Part shown: piece by piece, positions 50,877 through 60,574 of the stretch
Layout: every line of letters begins with the position of its first letter
How positions within the stretch are numbered: position 1 is the stretch's first letter
Source: an uncultured Desulfobacter sp.
GTDB lineage: Bacteria > Desulfobacterota > Desulfobacteria > Desulfobacterales > Desulfobacteraceae
Assembly (NCBI RefSeq): GCF_963665355.1
Contig: NZ_OY762229.1
Coordinates: 3,906,001 to 3,970,000, forward strand
Reading direction: 5' to 3'
DNA: 64,000 nucleotides
Made by a program: the position numbers and the translations under genes
Notes under the pieces: model-generated
What the model saw: the letters and a program-made list of their open reading frames with translations, nothing else
The model's database searches: none
What the model was told of the DNA's origin: nothing

Positions 50877-52589
50877 TTATAAGCCCACAGCAGCGACAAG
50901 GGCTGCAAACAGCAGGGGAATCTCAAACCAGAACTCATAAAAATTGGCGGAAATATCATTGTCTTTCTTATGCCGGAATATCAATATGAGCATAACCGCA
51001 GGGATCACTGAAAGGCCGCAGATAACGCCCGACATCCAGATGGATAAAATCAGGGGAATAATAATTGCGGCCACAAGGGTGTAGCGGACAAGATTAAGGG
51101 TTTTCTTTTTGCCTAAAAGAATGGGAAGGGTCTCTCTACCGGCAATTCTGTCTCCCTGGACAGCCAGAATATCCATGAAGGCTGTCCGGGCAAAGGCTAA
51201 GCCCGTGGCAAAAATAAATGCAATCAGGGTCAGCCCGAAGTTCGCATCAAAGCTGAGCCCGGGCATCAGGCTTGTCACAATACCCCATGCCGCTGCAATG
51301 AGAATGGTTTTGGATCCGGGGACATCCTTGATCCTGTAAATTTTGATCCGGGAACGAGAGACGGGGGGGATAATGGTGCGGTTATAGGACATGCCCAACA
51401 GCATCATGATAAGCAGTACACTGAAATACCCCCATCCCCTTGTCCATGCAAGGTAAAGTCCGGCTGCACCGGAAAGGAACGCCAGAAGCAAAAGCCAAAT
51501 CTTGTTTTCCTTATACAGGGCTGCCCGGTCCGGTTTGTTGTAGGTGTCGGACCCCAGAGTCATCATATTGTTCATGATCTGCATGGACAAAATATAGAAC
51601 ATGCTGATAACAGCCGGTATCCCAGGGTTTTCCACGCCGGAAATCATGGCTGTTCCCAGGGTTAAGGCCGCTGCGCCCGCTGCCAGAATGATGTTGGCTT
51701 TCATCAGCACATCCAGCACAGCCATCACTTTTTTTCGCCCGGGACGTTTTTCCCTGAACGCCTGTCCCACCCTGCAGCAGGTGTCGTTGATAATCCAGTT
51801 GGGGGTAGAGGCTCCTGCGGTAATGGCAATGGATTGAACATGGGACAGGGAAGAGTAGTCGATTTCCGATGCCTCTTCAATATGCATGGACGGTTTTCCG
51901 GTTTCCGCAGCCACCTGGGCCAGGCGCTTGGTATTTCCGGAAAATTTCCCCCCCACAACAATGACGGCGTCATGGGTTTCAGCCATTTCCCTGACCTCAT
52001 TCTGCCGTTTTTCCGTGGAATCGCAGATGGTGTTGAAAATTTCGTAATGGGGAGCATTGCTGCGGCACCAGGCTTTGATATCGGCAAATATTTTGGTGTT
52101 CTGGGTGGTCTGGGCCACCACCACTGCTTTTTCAAAACGTGGAAGGGCGCTGAGCTGCTCGACACTGGTGATGGTGTGCCCCTTACCCCGGGCATATCCC
52201 AAAAGGCCTATGACCTCGGGATGCTTTTCATCACCCAGAATAACGGTATCATACCCCTTTTTCGAATATTTATCGATGATGACCTGGACTCTTACCACCC
52301 GGGGGCAGGTGGCGTTCAGCACGGTGAATCCGGCATCAGCCAATGCTTTTTCATCCTGGGGCGGCACCCCGTGAGCCCGGATGAGCACAATGCCTTTTCC
52401 GGACTCAGGAATTTTGTCCAGCCGGAAGATCTGCTTGCTTTCCAGCATCTCCAGAACCTGGGGATTATGGATTAAGGGGCCATAGGTGTAAATGGGTTCC
52501 TTGGCCTTATTGGAGGCATCCAGCACCATGTCCACAGCCCGGCGGACGCCCATACAAAAACCGGCAGTTCTCGCAATTGAAATTTTCAT
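50877..52589 (-). CDS. ispH: IspH fused to a UbiA-like membrane prenyltransferase domain
   Basis: Protein of 570 residues. Residues 1-280 are 4-hydroxy-3-methylbut-2-enyl diphosphate reductase, with cluster cysteines Cys12, Cys95 and Cys189 and the ITAGASTPNWII motif; the enzyme makes IPP and DMAPP, the final MEP-pathway step. Residues about 290-570 have some eight membrane helices and UbiA-like Asp motifs: SDTYNKPDRAALY (about 347-359) and the later QGDRIAGRETLP. The fusion would put precursor synthesis and prenyl transfer in one membrane protein. The ATG overlaps the parB stop by 4 bases. Confidence 0.85.
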   Translation of the reverse strand: MKISIARTAGFCMGVRRAVDMVLDASNKAKEPIYTYGPLIHNPQVLEMLESKQIFRLDKIPESGKGIVLIRAHGVPPQDEKALADAGFTVLNATCPRVVRVQVIIDKYSKKGYDTVILGDEKHPEVIGLLGYARGKGHTITSVEQLSALPRFEKAVVVAQTTQNTKIFADIKAWCRSNAPHYEIFNTICDSTEKRQNEVREMAETHDAVIVVGGKFSGNTKRLAQVAAETGKPSMHIEEASEIDYSSLSHVQSIAITAGASTPNWIINDTCCRVGQAFREKRPGRKKVMAVLDVLMKANIILAAGAAALTLGTAMISGVENPGIPAVISMFYILSMQIMNNMMTLGSDTYNKPDRAALYKENKIWLLLLAFLSGAAGLYLAWTRGWGYFSVLLIMMLLGMSYNRTIIPPVSRSRIKIYRIKDVPGSKTILIAAAWGIVTSLMPGLSFDANFGLTLIAFIFATGLAFARTAFMDILAVQGDRIAGRETLPILLGKKKTLNLVRYTLVAAIIIPLILSIWMSGVICGLSVIPAVMLILIFRHKKDNDISANFYEFWFEIPLLFAALVAAVGL

Positions 52590-53455
52590 GAAATTCTACT
52601 CAGCAACTCCACAAGTCGGTTGAATTCAGCCCCGGAAGAGAATTTAATCTCGATTTTTCCACGTCCCCCGCTTTTTTTGATGGAGACAGGCGAGTTGATC
52701 CGGGAGGATATTTGAAAAGAGGTCTCTTCCAGAAACTGTTTTTCGTCAGCAGTGATTTTTTTTTCTATTTTTTCGGGCTGTTTCTTTGCCAGATTGACCA
52801 GACGTTCGGTTTCCCTCACAGACAGTTGACGCTCCACCACCTGCTGAAACAGATAAAGCTGATTTTCCAAGGCACCCGCCCCGAGCAGTGCCCGGGCATG
52901 TCCCATGGTGATCTGTTCGGCAATCAGACTCTCTTTGATCTCTTCGGGCAGGCTGCGCAGCCTCAAAAGGTTGGCAATGGTGGATCGGTTCTTGCCGATT
53001 TTTTCAGCCACCTTTTCCTGGGTATATCCAAATTCGTTCATGAGCCGGAAATAGGCCTCGGCCTCTTCAAGCACATTGAGGTTTTCCCTTTGGATATTTT
53101 CAATGATCGAGACCTCAAGCACCTGCTCGTCCGTGAGCTCCATGACAATGACGGGCACCTGGGTCAGCCCGGCGGACTTTGCCGCGCGCAGACGCCGTTC
53201 TCCGGCAATCAGCTCAAAGGCGCTTCCAAATTTTCTGACCAGAAGGGGCTGGAGCACCCCCTTTTCGGCAATGGACTGGGTCAGCCGTTCCTGCTCCTCT
53301 TCACTGAAGCGGGTTCTTGGCTGGTAGGGGTTGGGCCTCAACTGATCAATGTTGCAAAAGAAAAAATCAGAATCGCCTTCAGGTTTTTCCAATGTGGGGA
53401 TAAGCGCTGATATTCCCCGGCCCAGACCGGTGTTTTTGCGTTTCTTCTCTGTCAT
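52586..53455 (-). CDS. parB: Chromosome partitioning protein ParB
   Basis: Protein of 289 residues with N-terminal LGRGISALI, the ParB CTPase/nuclease domain (NPYQPRTRFSEEE, LIAGERRLRAAK), a helix-turn-helix (YTQEKVAEKIGKNRSTIANLLRLRSLP) and a C-terminal dimer domain. It loads on parS as a CTP clamp. No parS-like 16-mer was seen in the window. It overlaps parA by 4 bases. Confidence 0.96.
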   Translation of the reverse strand: MTEKKRKNTGLGRGISALIPTLEKPEGDSDFFFCNIDQLRPNPYQPRTRFSEEEQERLTQSIAEKGVLQPLLVRKFGSAFELIAGERRLRAAKSAGLTQVPVIVMELTDEQVLEVSIIENIQRENLNVLEEAEAYFRLMNEFGYTQEKVAEKIGKNRSTIANLLRLRSLPEEIKESLIAEQITMGHARALLGAGALENQLYLFQQVVERQLSVRETERLVNLAKKQPEKIEKKITADEKQFLEETSFQISSRINSPVSIKKSGGRGKIEIKFSSGAEFNRLVELLSRIS

Positions 53456-54210
53456 CGTTTTAAAAGTTCCCTGGCAAAGGACATATAACTTTTAGCACCT
53501 GGTGATGTCTTATCATACAGAATAACCGGCAGCCCGTAGCTCGGGGCCTCTCCCAGTTTTACATTCCGTGGGATTTTGGTCTTGAACACAAGGTCGTTGA
53601 AATACTGTTTGGCGTCATCCACCACATTCTGGGACAGGTTGGTTCTGCAGTCGTACATAGTCAGTAAAATGCCTTTAATCTGCAGGTTGGGATTAAACGC
53701 ATTTTTGATTCTCTTGATTGTATCTAAAAGCTGCCCTAAACCTTCCAGGGCAAGAAATTCACTTTGCAAAGGGATAACAACGGAATGGCATGCTGAAAAA
53801 GCGTTGAGTGTTAAAAGACTTAACGCCGGAGGACAGTCGATAATAACAAAATCAAATCTGTCAGCCACAGGAGATAATAACTCCTTGAGCCGGGCTTCCC
53901 GTTGGGGGGCGGACATCATTTCCACCTCGAAACCGATGAGGTCGACATTTGCGGGTACCAGAGTCAGGTTTGGCAGCATGGTGGATAAAAGCATATCCTC
54001 AATGCCGGATTCCCCTATCAAACCGTCATAGAGAGACCTTTCCAAAGCGGGTTTGTCAACCCCGAGGGCGGTTGTGGCGTTGGCCTGGGAATCACAGTCC
54101 ACAAGCAGGACTTTTTTTTTCAGTTTGGCAAGAGACGCAGCCAGATTGACGGCGGTGGTGGTTTTGCCCACTCCTCCCTTCTGATTAGCAATACTGATAA
54201 TCTGAGTCAT
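53452..54210 (-). CDS. parA: Chromosome partitioning ATPase ParA
   Basis: Protein of 252 residues. Deviant Walker A QKGGVGKTTTAVNLAA (9-24) with signature Lys, switch VLLVDCDSQANAT and FVIIDCPPALS. It segregates the origin with ParB. First gene of the parA-parB-ispH/ubiA-radical SAM run. Confidence 0.97.
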   Translation of the reverse strand: MTQIISIANQKGGVGKTTTAVNLAASLAKLKKKVLLVDCDSQANATTALGVDKPALERSLYDGLIGESGIEDMLLSTMLPNLTLVPANVDLIGFEVEMMSAPQREARLKELLSPVADRFDFVIIDCPPALSLLTLNAFSACHSVVIPLQSEFLALEGLGQLLDTIKRIKNAFNPNLQIKGILLTMYDCRTNLSQNVVDDAKQYFNDLVFKTKIPRNVKLGEAPSYGLPVILYDKTSPGAKSYMSFARELLKR

Positions 54211-54492
54211 AATTTAAATTTTCTTATCACAATTATGGTGTACAGGCAAACAGACAGCCATTCGACCTGTCAGATGATTGGGCCGATTTATTAGAATACT
54301 GCAGGGTTACGAACTTTAAACAATACGCTAATTTTGTTCTGGTACTCCCCTGTTGCCCCAAGAATAACCCCTAAAGATCAGGGTAGCCTATTTATTCCCC
54401 TATTCCAAAATTCAAGTCAATAGAAAAAATAGCCGTCAGTGTCAAACGGTTTGTTTGACATTTTTAAAACCTTGGCTACTATTGGCGGTATT

Positions 54493-57400
54493 ATGTCTAT
54501 TTCAGATCAAATCAGAGCAATCATACCCCAGGCCATGTGCCGGGACCGGTATCTTTTAATTCGAACCCTGAACGGCAGCCGGAAATCCAATAGGAAACCC
54601 GGCAGGGATCTGCTTGAAGCGCTTCTTGGAAAAGCAAAATCATCGGCTGATATCAGGCAGAGGCGCATGGACAACGTACCCGGAAACATTGGTTTTGATC
54701 CGGGCTTGCCCATCAATGCTGTAAAAGAAAAAATCATCAAGGCCATACAGGATCATCCTGTGGTGATCATTTCAGGTGCCACCGGGTCGGGTAAAACCAC
54801 CCAGATTCCTAAATTTTGCCTGGAAGCAGGCCGCGGGATTTCGGGCATGATCGGTTGTACCCAGCCCCGGCGCATTGCGGCCGTGAGTGTGGCCAAGCGC
54901 ATTGCCTTTGAACTCAGGGAATCTTTGGGACAATCCGTGGGATATAAAATCCGGTTCGATGACCACACGCCGGACAATGCCTATATCAAGCTGATGACCG
55001 ACGGCATTTTGCTGGCTGAAACCCAGCAGGACCGCTTTTTAAACCAGTATGACACCCTGATCGTGGATGAGGCCCATGAGCGCAGTCTCAATATTGATTT
55101 TGTTCTGGGCATCCTGCGCGGTCTTGTTAAAAAACGCCGTGATCTCAAGCTGATCATCACCAGCGCCACCATTGATACGGAGAAATTTTCCAAAGCCTTT
55201 GACAATGCCCCGGTCATTGAGGTTTCGGGCCGGATGTACCCGGTGGAGCTGATCTATGCGCCCATTGAGGACGATGACGGCAATGATGACAACAGCACCC
55301 CGGATGACCAGGGGTATGTGGAGGCGGCAGCTGCACAGGCCACCGATCTGTTGATGCGCACCCGCACCGGTGACATTCTGATATTTATGCCCACCGAGCA
55401 GGATATTGGGGAGACCATGGAGATACTGAAGGGCAAAAACCTGCCCGGTGTCACGATTCTGCCGCTGTTTGCACGCTTGTCCGCCGGAGAACAGGCCAAG
55501 GTGTTTGTCCCCGGACCCGGCAGAAAGGTGGTGGTCTCCACCAATGTGGCGGAAACATCTTTGACCATCCCCGGCATCAAGTATGTGGTGGACACAGGCC
55601 TTGCCCGCATCCTCTCCTATTCTCCCAAAACCCGGACCACGGCTTTGCCGGTCAGTCCCGTGTCCCAGTCCAGCGCCAACCAGCGCATGGGACGCTGCGG
55701 GCGTGTGGAAAACGGGGTGTGCATCCGTCTCTACGATGAAAATGATTTCAATGGCCGGCCCTTTTTTACGACCCCTGAAATTTTGCGCTCTAATCTTGCC
55801 GAAGTTATCTTGCGCATGATTGCTTTGGGGCTTGAAGATGTATCCACCTTCCCCTTTATTGATCCGCCTGCTGCCAAAAGCATCAAGGACGGTTTTGATA
55901 CCCTTCTGGAGTTGGACGCCATAGTCCCCAACAGATCCCGGGACAAGACCGGAGGTCAAAAAAATAAAGGGAAAAAATACCGGCTCACCCCGTCAGGGCA
56001 GTTGATGGCCAAGCTGCCCATGGACCCTAAACTGTCGCGCATCCTGCTCAATGCAGCCCAGACGGATGTCCTTAAAGAGGCTGTGATTATTACCACAGCG
56101 CTGACCGTGTCCGACATTCGCCAGCGACCGGCAGACAAGGCCCAGGAAGCGGACCAGAAACATGCCCTGTTTAAGGATCCGGCATCAGACTTCATTACGT
56201 TTCTCAACATCTGGAATGCCTGCCGGGACGCCGGGACCCGTCTGAAATCACGCTCGGCCCTGCGCAAATGGTGCGTTGAAAATTTTTTATCCTTCAAACG
56301 CCTGCGGGAGTGGCAGGATATCCATGGTCAAATCACAAGGATGATTAAAGAACACGGCATTGAAAAGATCGGATCAACGGTTTCCGTACAGGAGGCTTCC
56401 GATCTCAAGTCCGGTGAATCTGAGCTTGGGGGCGCCTTGTATGAGGCCGTCCACAAGGCCCTTCTCCACGGGTATCTGGCCGGTATTGCCCAGAAAAAAG
56501 AAAAAAACCTTTTCACGGCCGCCAAGGGAAGACAGGCTGTTATTTTCCCCGGCTCCGGCCTGTTCAATAAGGCCGGTAACTGGATTGTGGCAGCCGAATA
56601 TGTCAAAACCAGCCAGCTCTTTGCCCGGTGTGTGGGCAATGTTGACCCGGCCTGGATCGAAGAGGTGGGCAAAGGTCTTTGTACTTACACCTACAGCGAT
56701 CCCCACTGGGAAAAGAAACGCGGGGAGGTGGTGGCCCTTGAACAGGTCTCTTTGTTTGGTCTTATACTTGCCGGCGGCAGGTCCGTTGCCTATGGGAAAA
56801 TTAATCCCGAAGAGGCCGGGGAACTGTTCATCCGCCATGCCCTGGTCCAGGGGGAGATTTTCCAGGAATTCGGGTTCATGACCCACAACAGAAATCTCAT
56901 TGAAGAGGTCTCTACCCTGGAGGACAAAACCCGGCAGCGTGATATCCTGGCTTCAGATGATGAAATCTATCTGTTCTACCAGGCCCGTCTGCCCAAGCCC
57001 TTTTACGATATCCGTACCTTTGCCAGATTCATAAAAACCCTTGATAGTGACGTCTTTTTGCGTATGACCCGTGAGGATCTTCAGAAAAGCGATGTGAATG
57101 AGGACCTTCTGGCTCAATTCCCCGACACCCTTGCCACGGACCAGGGGGAGTTTGTCCTGGACTACGAGTTTAATCCCGGGGCCAGGACCGACGGGGTGAC
57201 CCTTAAAGTGCCAAGCCAGGACGCGGCATTGATTTGCCCCCACCAGGTGGAGACCCTGGTGCCGGGACTGCTCAAGGAAAAGATTGCAGCCCTGATTAAG
57301 GCACTTCCCAAAAATCACCGGGTAAAGCTGATGCCCATCCAGCAGCGGGCCGATTTTATTGCAGATCATTTGCCTGACTCGGATGCGCCCTTATATTCGA

Positions 57401-58512
57401 AACTGTCCCTGGTCATCCGGCAGCATTTCGACCTTGTGATTCCGGCCTCGGCCTGGTCCGATGAGGATCTGGCCGATCATCTGAAAATGCGCATATCCAT
57501 CCGGGACCACAAAGACAGGGAGATTAAATCCCTAAGGGACTTGTCAAAACTGGGAGCATTTGCGGCCCAGCGTCCTGCCCAAAACGCCAGTGTCTTTGAA
57601 CAGGCAAAAAAGGCCTTTGAAAAAACAGGTATCAGGGAATGGGATTTTCCTGATCTTGAAGAGGAAATCCAGCTGGACGAAGGCAACGGCGCCCGGCGCA
57701 AAGCATTTCCCGGTCTTTGCTGTGACCAGCAGAGCGATTGCATAACCTTGACCTTGTTCAAAACAAGGGATGCTGCCCTGGAAAATCATGTCCAAGGGGT
57801 TGGCCGCTTGTTTGAGATCATGTTCTCCGATGATGTCAGGGCATTGAAAAAAGATATAAACAGAACCGAAGGGGTTAGCCAGATCGCACCCTATTTCAGC
57901 GATAAACCAACCTTCTCCCAAATGGCCTACAATGCCGTGGCAAAAGCCTTTTTCCAAAAAGAGATTTTTACCCGTCAGGACTTTTATGCCCATGTTCAGG
58001 CGCTTCGTCCAAATCTGTACACCATTGGCCAACAGGCCATGGTGAATATTCTGTCCGTGGGCCGGGAATATGCCGGCTGCTTTGATCTGCTGCAACGCCT
58101 AAGTCTTGCATTCAAGGATCGGCCAGTCATTTTCGAGGCTTTGACAGCCATCTTCAATGAATTGAAAAACCTGTGCCCGGCCAATTTCCTGGAACTTTAT
58201 GATTTAAACCGGATTGCCTTACTGCCCAAAAATATAGAATGTCTTTCCATCCGTGCCAGGCGCTGGGTGGAAAACCCGGCCAAAGAGGCCCAGAAAAAAC
58301 AGTTTGTGGCACCCTATGAACAAAAGCTTGCCCACCTGATTTCAAGTCTTGGCCCGGGTTCTTCCAAGGAGAAATCCAGTGCAGTGGAAGAATTCTTCTG
58401 GATGCTGGAAGAGTATAAAATTTCCGTGTATGCCCAGGAGCTGAAAACCCGGTTTAAAATTTCAGCCAAACGTCTGGATAAGGCTCTGGTTGAAGCCTCT
58501 GTGATGATCTGA
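54493..58512 (+). CDS. hrpA: ATP-dependent RNA helicase HrpA
   Basis: About 1339 residues, the usual length of bacterial HrpA. ATG 54493 is preferred because the protein then begins ISDQIRAIIPQAMCRDRY; a GTG at 54439 adds 18 residues. DEAH helicase motifs are GATGSGKTTQ, QPRRIAAVSVAKR, VDEAHERSLN, SATID and QRMGRCGRV, followed by the HA2 and OB-fold regions and a long C-terminal DUF3418 domain (about 750-1330). It takes part in RNA processing and ribosome rescue in E. coli. Confidence 0.96.
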   Translation: MSISDQIRAIIPQAMCRDRYLLIRTLNGSRKSNRKPGRDLLEALLGKAKSSADIRQRRMDNVPGNIGFDPGLPINAVKEKIIKAIQDHPVVIISGATGSGKTTQIPKFCLEAGRGISGMIGCTQPRRIAAVSVAKRIAFELRESLGQSVGYKIRFDDHTPDNAYIKLMTDGILLAETQQDRFLNQYDTLIVDEAHERSLNIDFVLGILRGLVKKRRDLKLIITSATIDTEKFSKAFDNAPVIEVSGRMYPVELIYAPIEDDDGNDDNSTPDDQGYVEAAAAQATDLLMRTRTGDILIFMPTEQDIGETMEILKGKNLPGVTILPLFARLSAGEQAKVFVPGPGRKVVVSTNVAETSLTIPGIKYVVDTGLARILSYSPKTRTTALPVSPVSQSSANQRMGRCGRVENGVCIRLYDENDFNGRPFFTTPEILRSNLAEVILRMIALGLEDVSTFPFIDPPAAKSIKDGFDTLLELDAIVPNRSRDKTGGQKNKGKKYRLTPSGQLMAKLPMDPKLSRILLNAAQTDVLKEAVIITTALTVSDIRQRPADKAQEADQKHALFKDPASDFITFLNIWNACRDAGTRLKSRSALRKWCVENFLSFKRLREWQDIHGQITRMIKEHGIEKIGSTVSVQEASDLKSGESELGGALYEAVHKALLHGYLAGIAQKKEKNLFTAAKGRQAVIFPGSGLFNKAGNWIVAAEYVKTSQLFARCVGNVDPAWIEEVGKGLCTYTYSDPHWEKKRGEVVALEQVSLFGLILAGGRSVAYGKINPEEAGELFIRHALVQGEIFQEFGFMTHNRNLIEEVSTLEDKTRQRDILASDDEIYLFYQARLPKPFYDIRTFARFIKTLDSDVFLRMTREDLQKSDVNEDLLAQFPDTLATDQGEFVLDYEFNPGARTDGVTLKVPSQDAALICPHQVETLVPGLLKEKIAALIKALPKNHRVKLMPIQQRADFIADHLPDSDAPLYSKLSLVIRQHFDLVIPASAWSDEDLADHLKMRISIRDHKDREIKSLRDLSKLGAFAAQRPAQNASVFEQAKKAFEKTGIREWDFPDLEEEIQLDEGNGARRKAFPGLCCDQQSDCITLTLFKTRDAALENHVQGVGRLFEIMFSDDVRALKKDINRTEGVSQIAPYFSDKPTFSQMAYNAVAKAFFQKEIFTRQDFYAHVQALRPNLYTIGQQAMVNILSVGREYAGCFDLLQRLSLAFKDRPVIFEALTAIFNELKNLCPANFLELYDLNRIALLPKNIECLSIRARRWVENPAKEAQKKQFVAPYEQKLAHLISSLGPGSSKEKSSAVEEFFWMLEEYKISVYAQELKTRFKISAKRLDKALVEASVMI

Positions 58513-58560
58513 CAACCATCCAGAATAAAAGCAAACGGCAATTGTGAAAGGGGGAGGGCC

Positions 58561-59760
58561 TTAATTTCGTTTGCCGGCCCGGTTGCCGCCCAGGCTGATT
58601 TTGAGCACCCAGAATCCCAAAATCCCTGAAAGAAGTGAACCCAGGATAATGCCAAGTCTTTCATCAAACAAAAGGTTGACACCGGTCTCTTCAAAGGCCA
58701 GAGAGCCGATGAACAGGCTCATGGTAAAGCCTATGCCGCAAAGGGCAGATGTTCCGTATAAACTGATCCAGTTCATGTCCTCGGGCAGTCTGGCCAGTTT
58801 GAATTTTATGAACACCCAGCAAAATCCAAAAATGCCGACCTGTTTACCCATAAATAAACCCAATCCCACCCCGATTGGTACGCCATGAAGTACTTGGTGC
58901 AATGTTACGCCACTTAAATTGATTCCCGCATTTGCAAAGGCAAATACCGGCAGAATAAAGAACGCGACGATTGAATGCAGGTCATGTTCCAGGTTTTTAA
59001 GGGGCGAATGGTCCGGATTCTTTTCTGAACGCATGGGGATGAACATGGCCAGCAGAACACCGGCCAGGGTCGCATGTATTCCGGACTTTAACGTGGCAAC
59101 CCACATAATTACACCAATGAGAATATAGGGGCTGTGGGATATGATATTGCGCCTGTTCATGAATAAAAGCACCGCCAGGCAGACCGCGACAATGCCCAGA
59201 GCCAGAAGAGAGATTTTCGATGTATAGAAAAGAGCAATGATGAGTATGGCGCCAATATCATCAAAAATGGCCAGGGAGGTCAAAAAAATTTTTATTGAAG
59301 AGGGGACCCGGGAACCGAGTAATTTTAAAACACCCAGGGCGAAAGCAATATCCGTTGCTGCAGGAATGGCCCAGCCTTTGGCCGCAACAGAATCATCAGC
59401 ATTAAAATACAGATATATCAGTGCAGGAACGACCATGCCTCCCATGGCACCGATTCCGGGCAATACGATTTTGCTTTTTTCCGACAGCTCTCCTTCCAGC
59501 AGTTCCCGTTTTAATTCAAGGCCGACTAAAAAAAAGAATATTGCCATCAATCCGTCATTGATCCAAAGCAGTAGGGGTTTTGCAATTTCCAGGGGACCAA
59601 CTTTTATTTCCACAGGCGTCGAGATAAAAAGTGTGTAGTAGGGATCAAGAAATGAATTTGCCATCACTATGGCAAGAACTGCCGAGCAAAAAAGCAGAAT
59701 CCCGCCGGTTGATTCCAACTTGAAAAAAGAGACAATTATTGATTCTGCATTTTTCTGCAT
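58561..59760 (-). CDS. nhaA: Na+/H+ antiporter NhaA
   Basis: Protein of 399 residues with about twelve membrane helices, matching Nha[18 protein letters not shown], the paired Asp region [24 protein letters not shown] and [15 protein letters not shown]. It exports sodium in exchange for protons. AAGGA lies before the ATG. It converges with hrpA. Confidence 0.97.
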   Translation of the reverse strand: MQKNAESIIVSFFKLESTGGILLFCSAVLAIVMANSFLDPYYTLFISTPVEIKVGPLEIAKPLLLWINDGLMAIFFFLVGLELKRELLEGELSEKSKIVLPGIGAMGGMVVPALIYLYFNADDSVAAKGWAIPAATDIAFALGVLKLLGSRVPSSIKIFLTSLAIFDDIGAILIIALFYTSKISLLALGIVAVCLAVLLFMNRRNIISHSPYILIGVIMWVATLKSGIHATLAGVLLAMFIPMRSEKNPDHSPLKNLEHDLHSIVAFFILPVFAFANAGINLSGVTLHQVLHGVPIGVGLGLFMGKQVGIFGFCWVFIKFKLARLPEDMNWISLYGTSALCGIGFTMSLFIGSLAFEETGVNLLFDERLGIILGSLLSGILGFWVLKISLGGNRAGKRN

Positions 59761-59801
59761 AGGTATCCTTTAACTCATGACATGGATTGAAGAGTTCTCA
59801 A

Positions 59802-60372
59802 ATGAAAAATAAATTAAAAAAACCGTCTTGACCATCCAATTTTCTTCAATGGGCGTGATTTTTTGTATATATACCATTCCAGAAATGGGAATCAGACCCG
59901 TTGATCACCCGGGTACCTTTGCTTCTGATATTTTTCTTTCCCAAAAATTCAAAGACTATCTTGGAACGGATGAAAAAATTCTTCCGTTAATGGCAGCTCT
60001 TGGCAAGTCATTAAGGGATATGACGAACATTATCAAAAACAACAAGCCGTATCGTGATTTTGAATGCGGATTTATGATTTATGGCTTTTCATTTATGCTC
60101 ACGGCATTGGTTATAACGATCTTTTTAGCTGAAGAGCTGAAGCTGAACTACACAAGCATTGCATTCTATTTTTCCATGATGATGCGGCCGTTTACCAGTC
60201 AGTTCATCTGAGCATGGTCGGGGTCAGGGCGCTGGTTGCGCCGCTGTTCGGAATCTGGTTATACCAGGATATTGGATTTACAGGTGTGTTTGGATTAGGG
60301 ATATTTCTGCTGGTTTTATCCATACTTGTTATGTTCTGGTCCATGCGGTATAATACACAAACTCATAGATAG
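59802..60372 (+). pseudogene. Remnant of an MFS transporter, frameshifted and internally deleted
   Basis: Two frames together read like parts of one transporter. The first, about 59828-60180, gives DMTNIIKNNKPYRDFECGFMIYGFSFMLTALVITIFLAEELKLNY; the second, about 60190-60372, gives VYQSVHLSMVGVRALVAPLFGIWLYQDIGF and a final membrane helix with a normal stop. The frame changes near a T run at about 60169, and a likely earlier one lies in an A run near 59815. Only about 190 of roughly 400 residues are left, so it is not functional. Confidence 0.7.
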
Positions 60373-60574
60373 CCATTCATGGCTTATCTTAAATGGATTC
60401 CAATGCAACTTTATTACCATTTTGAGAATTTACATTCGTCTTGTCTGTTATATATTATAACGCATACCGATAAGTTGAAAATTTCAATTGTTTTGAAAAA
60501 AGAATGGGATTACTTAAGTACACAACTTGGCCTTGAGGATGAAGCTTAAAGCATTGTTGACAAGATAAGGCTTA

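Noticed and set aside
54439-54492. GTG start for hrpA adding 18 residues.
   Set aside because: The extension has no family match and ATG 54493 gives a typical HrpA N terminus.
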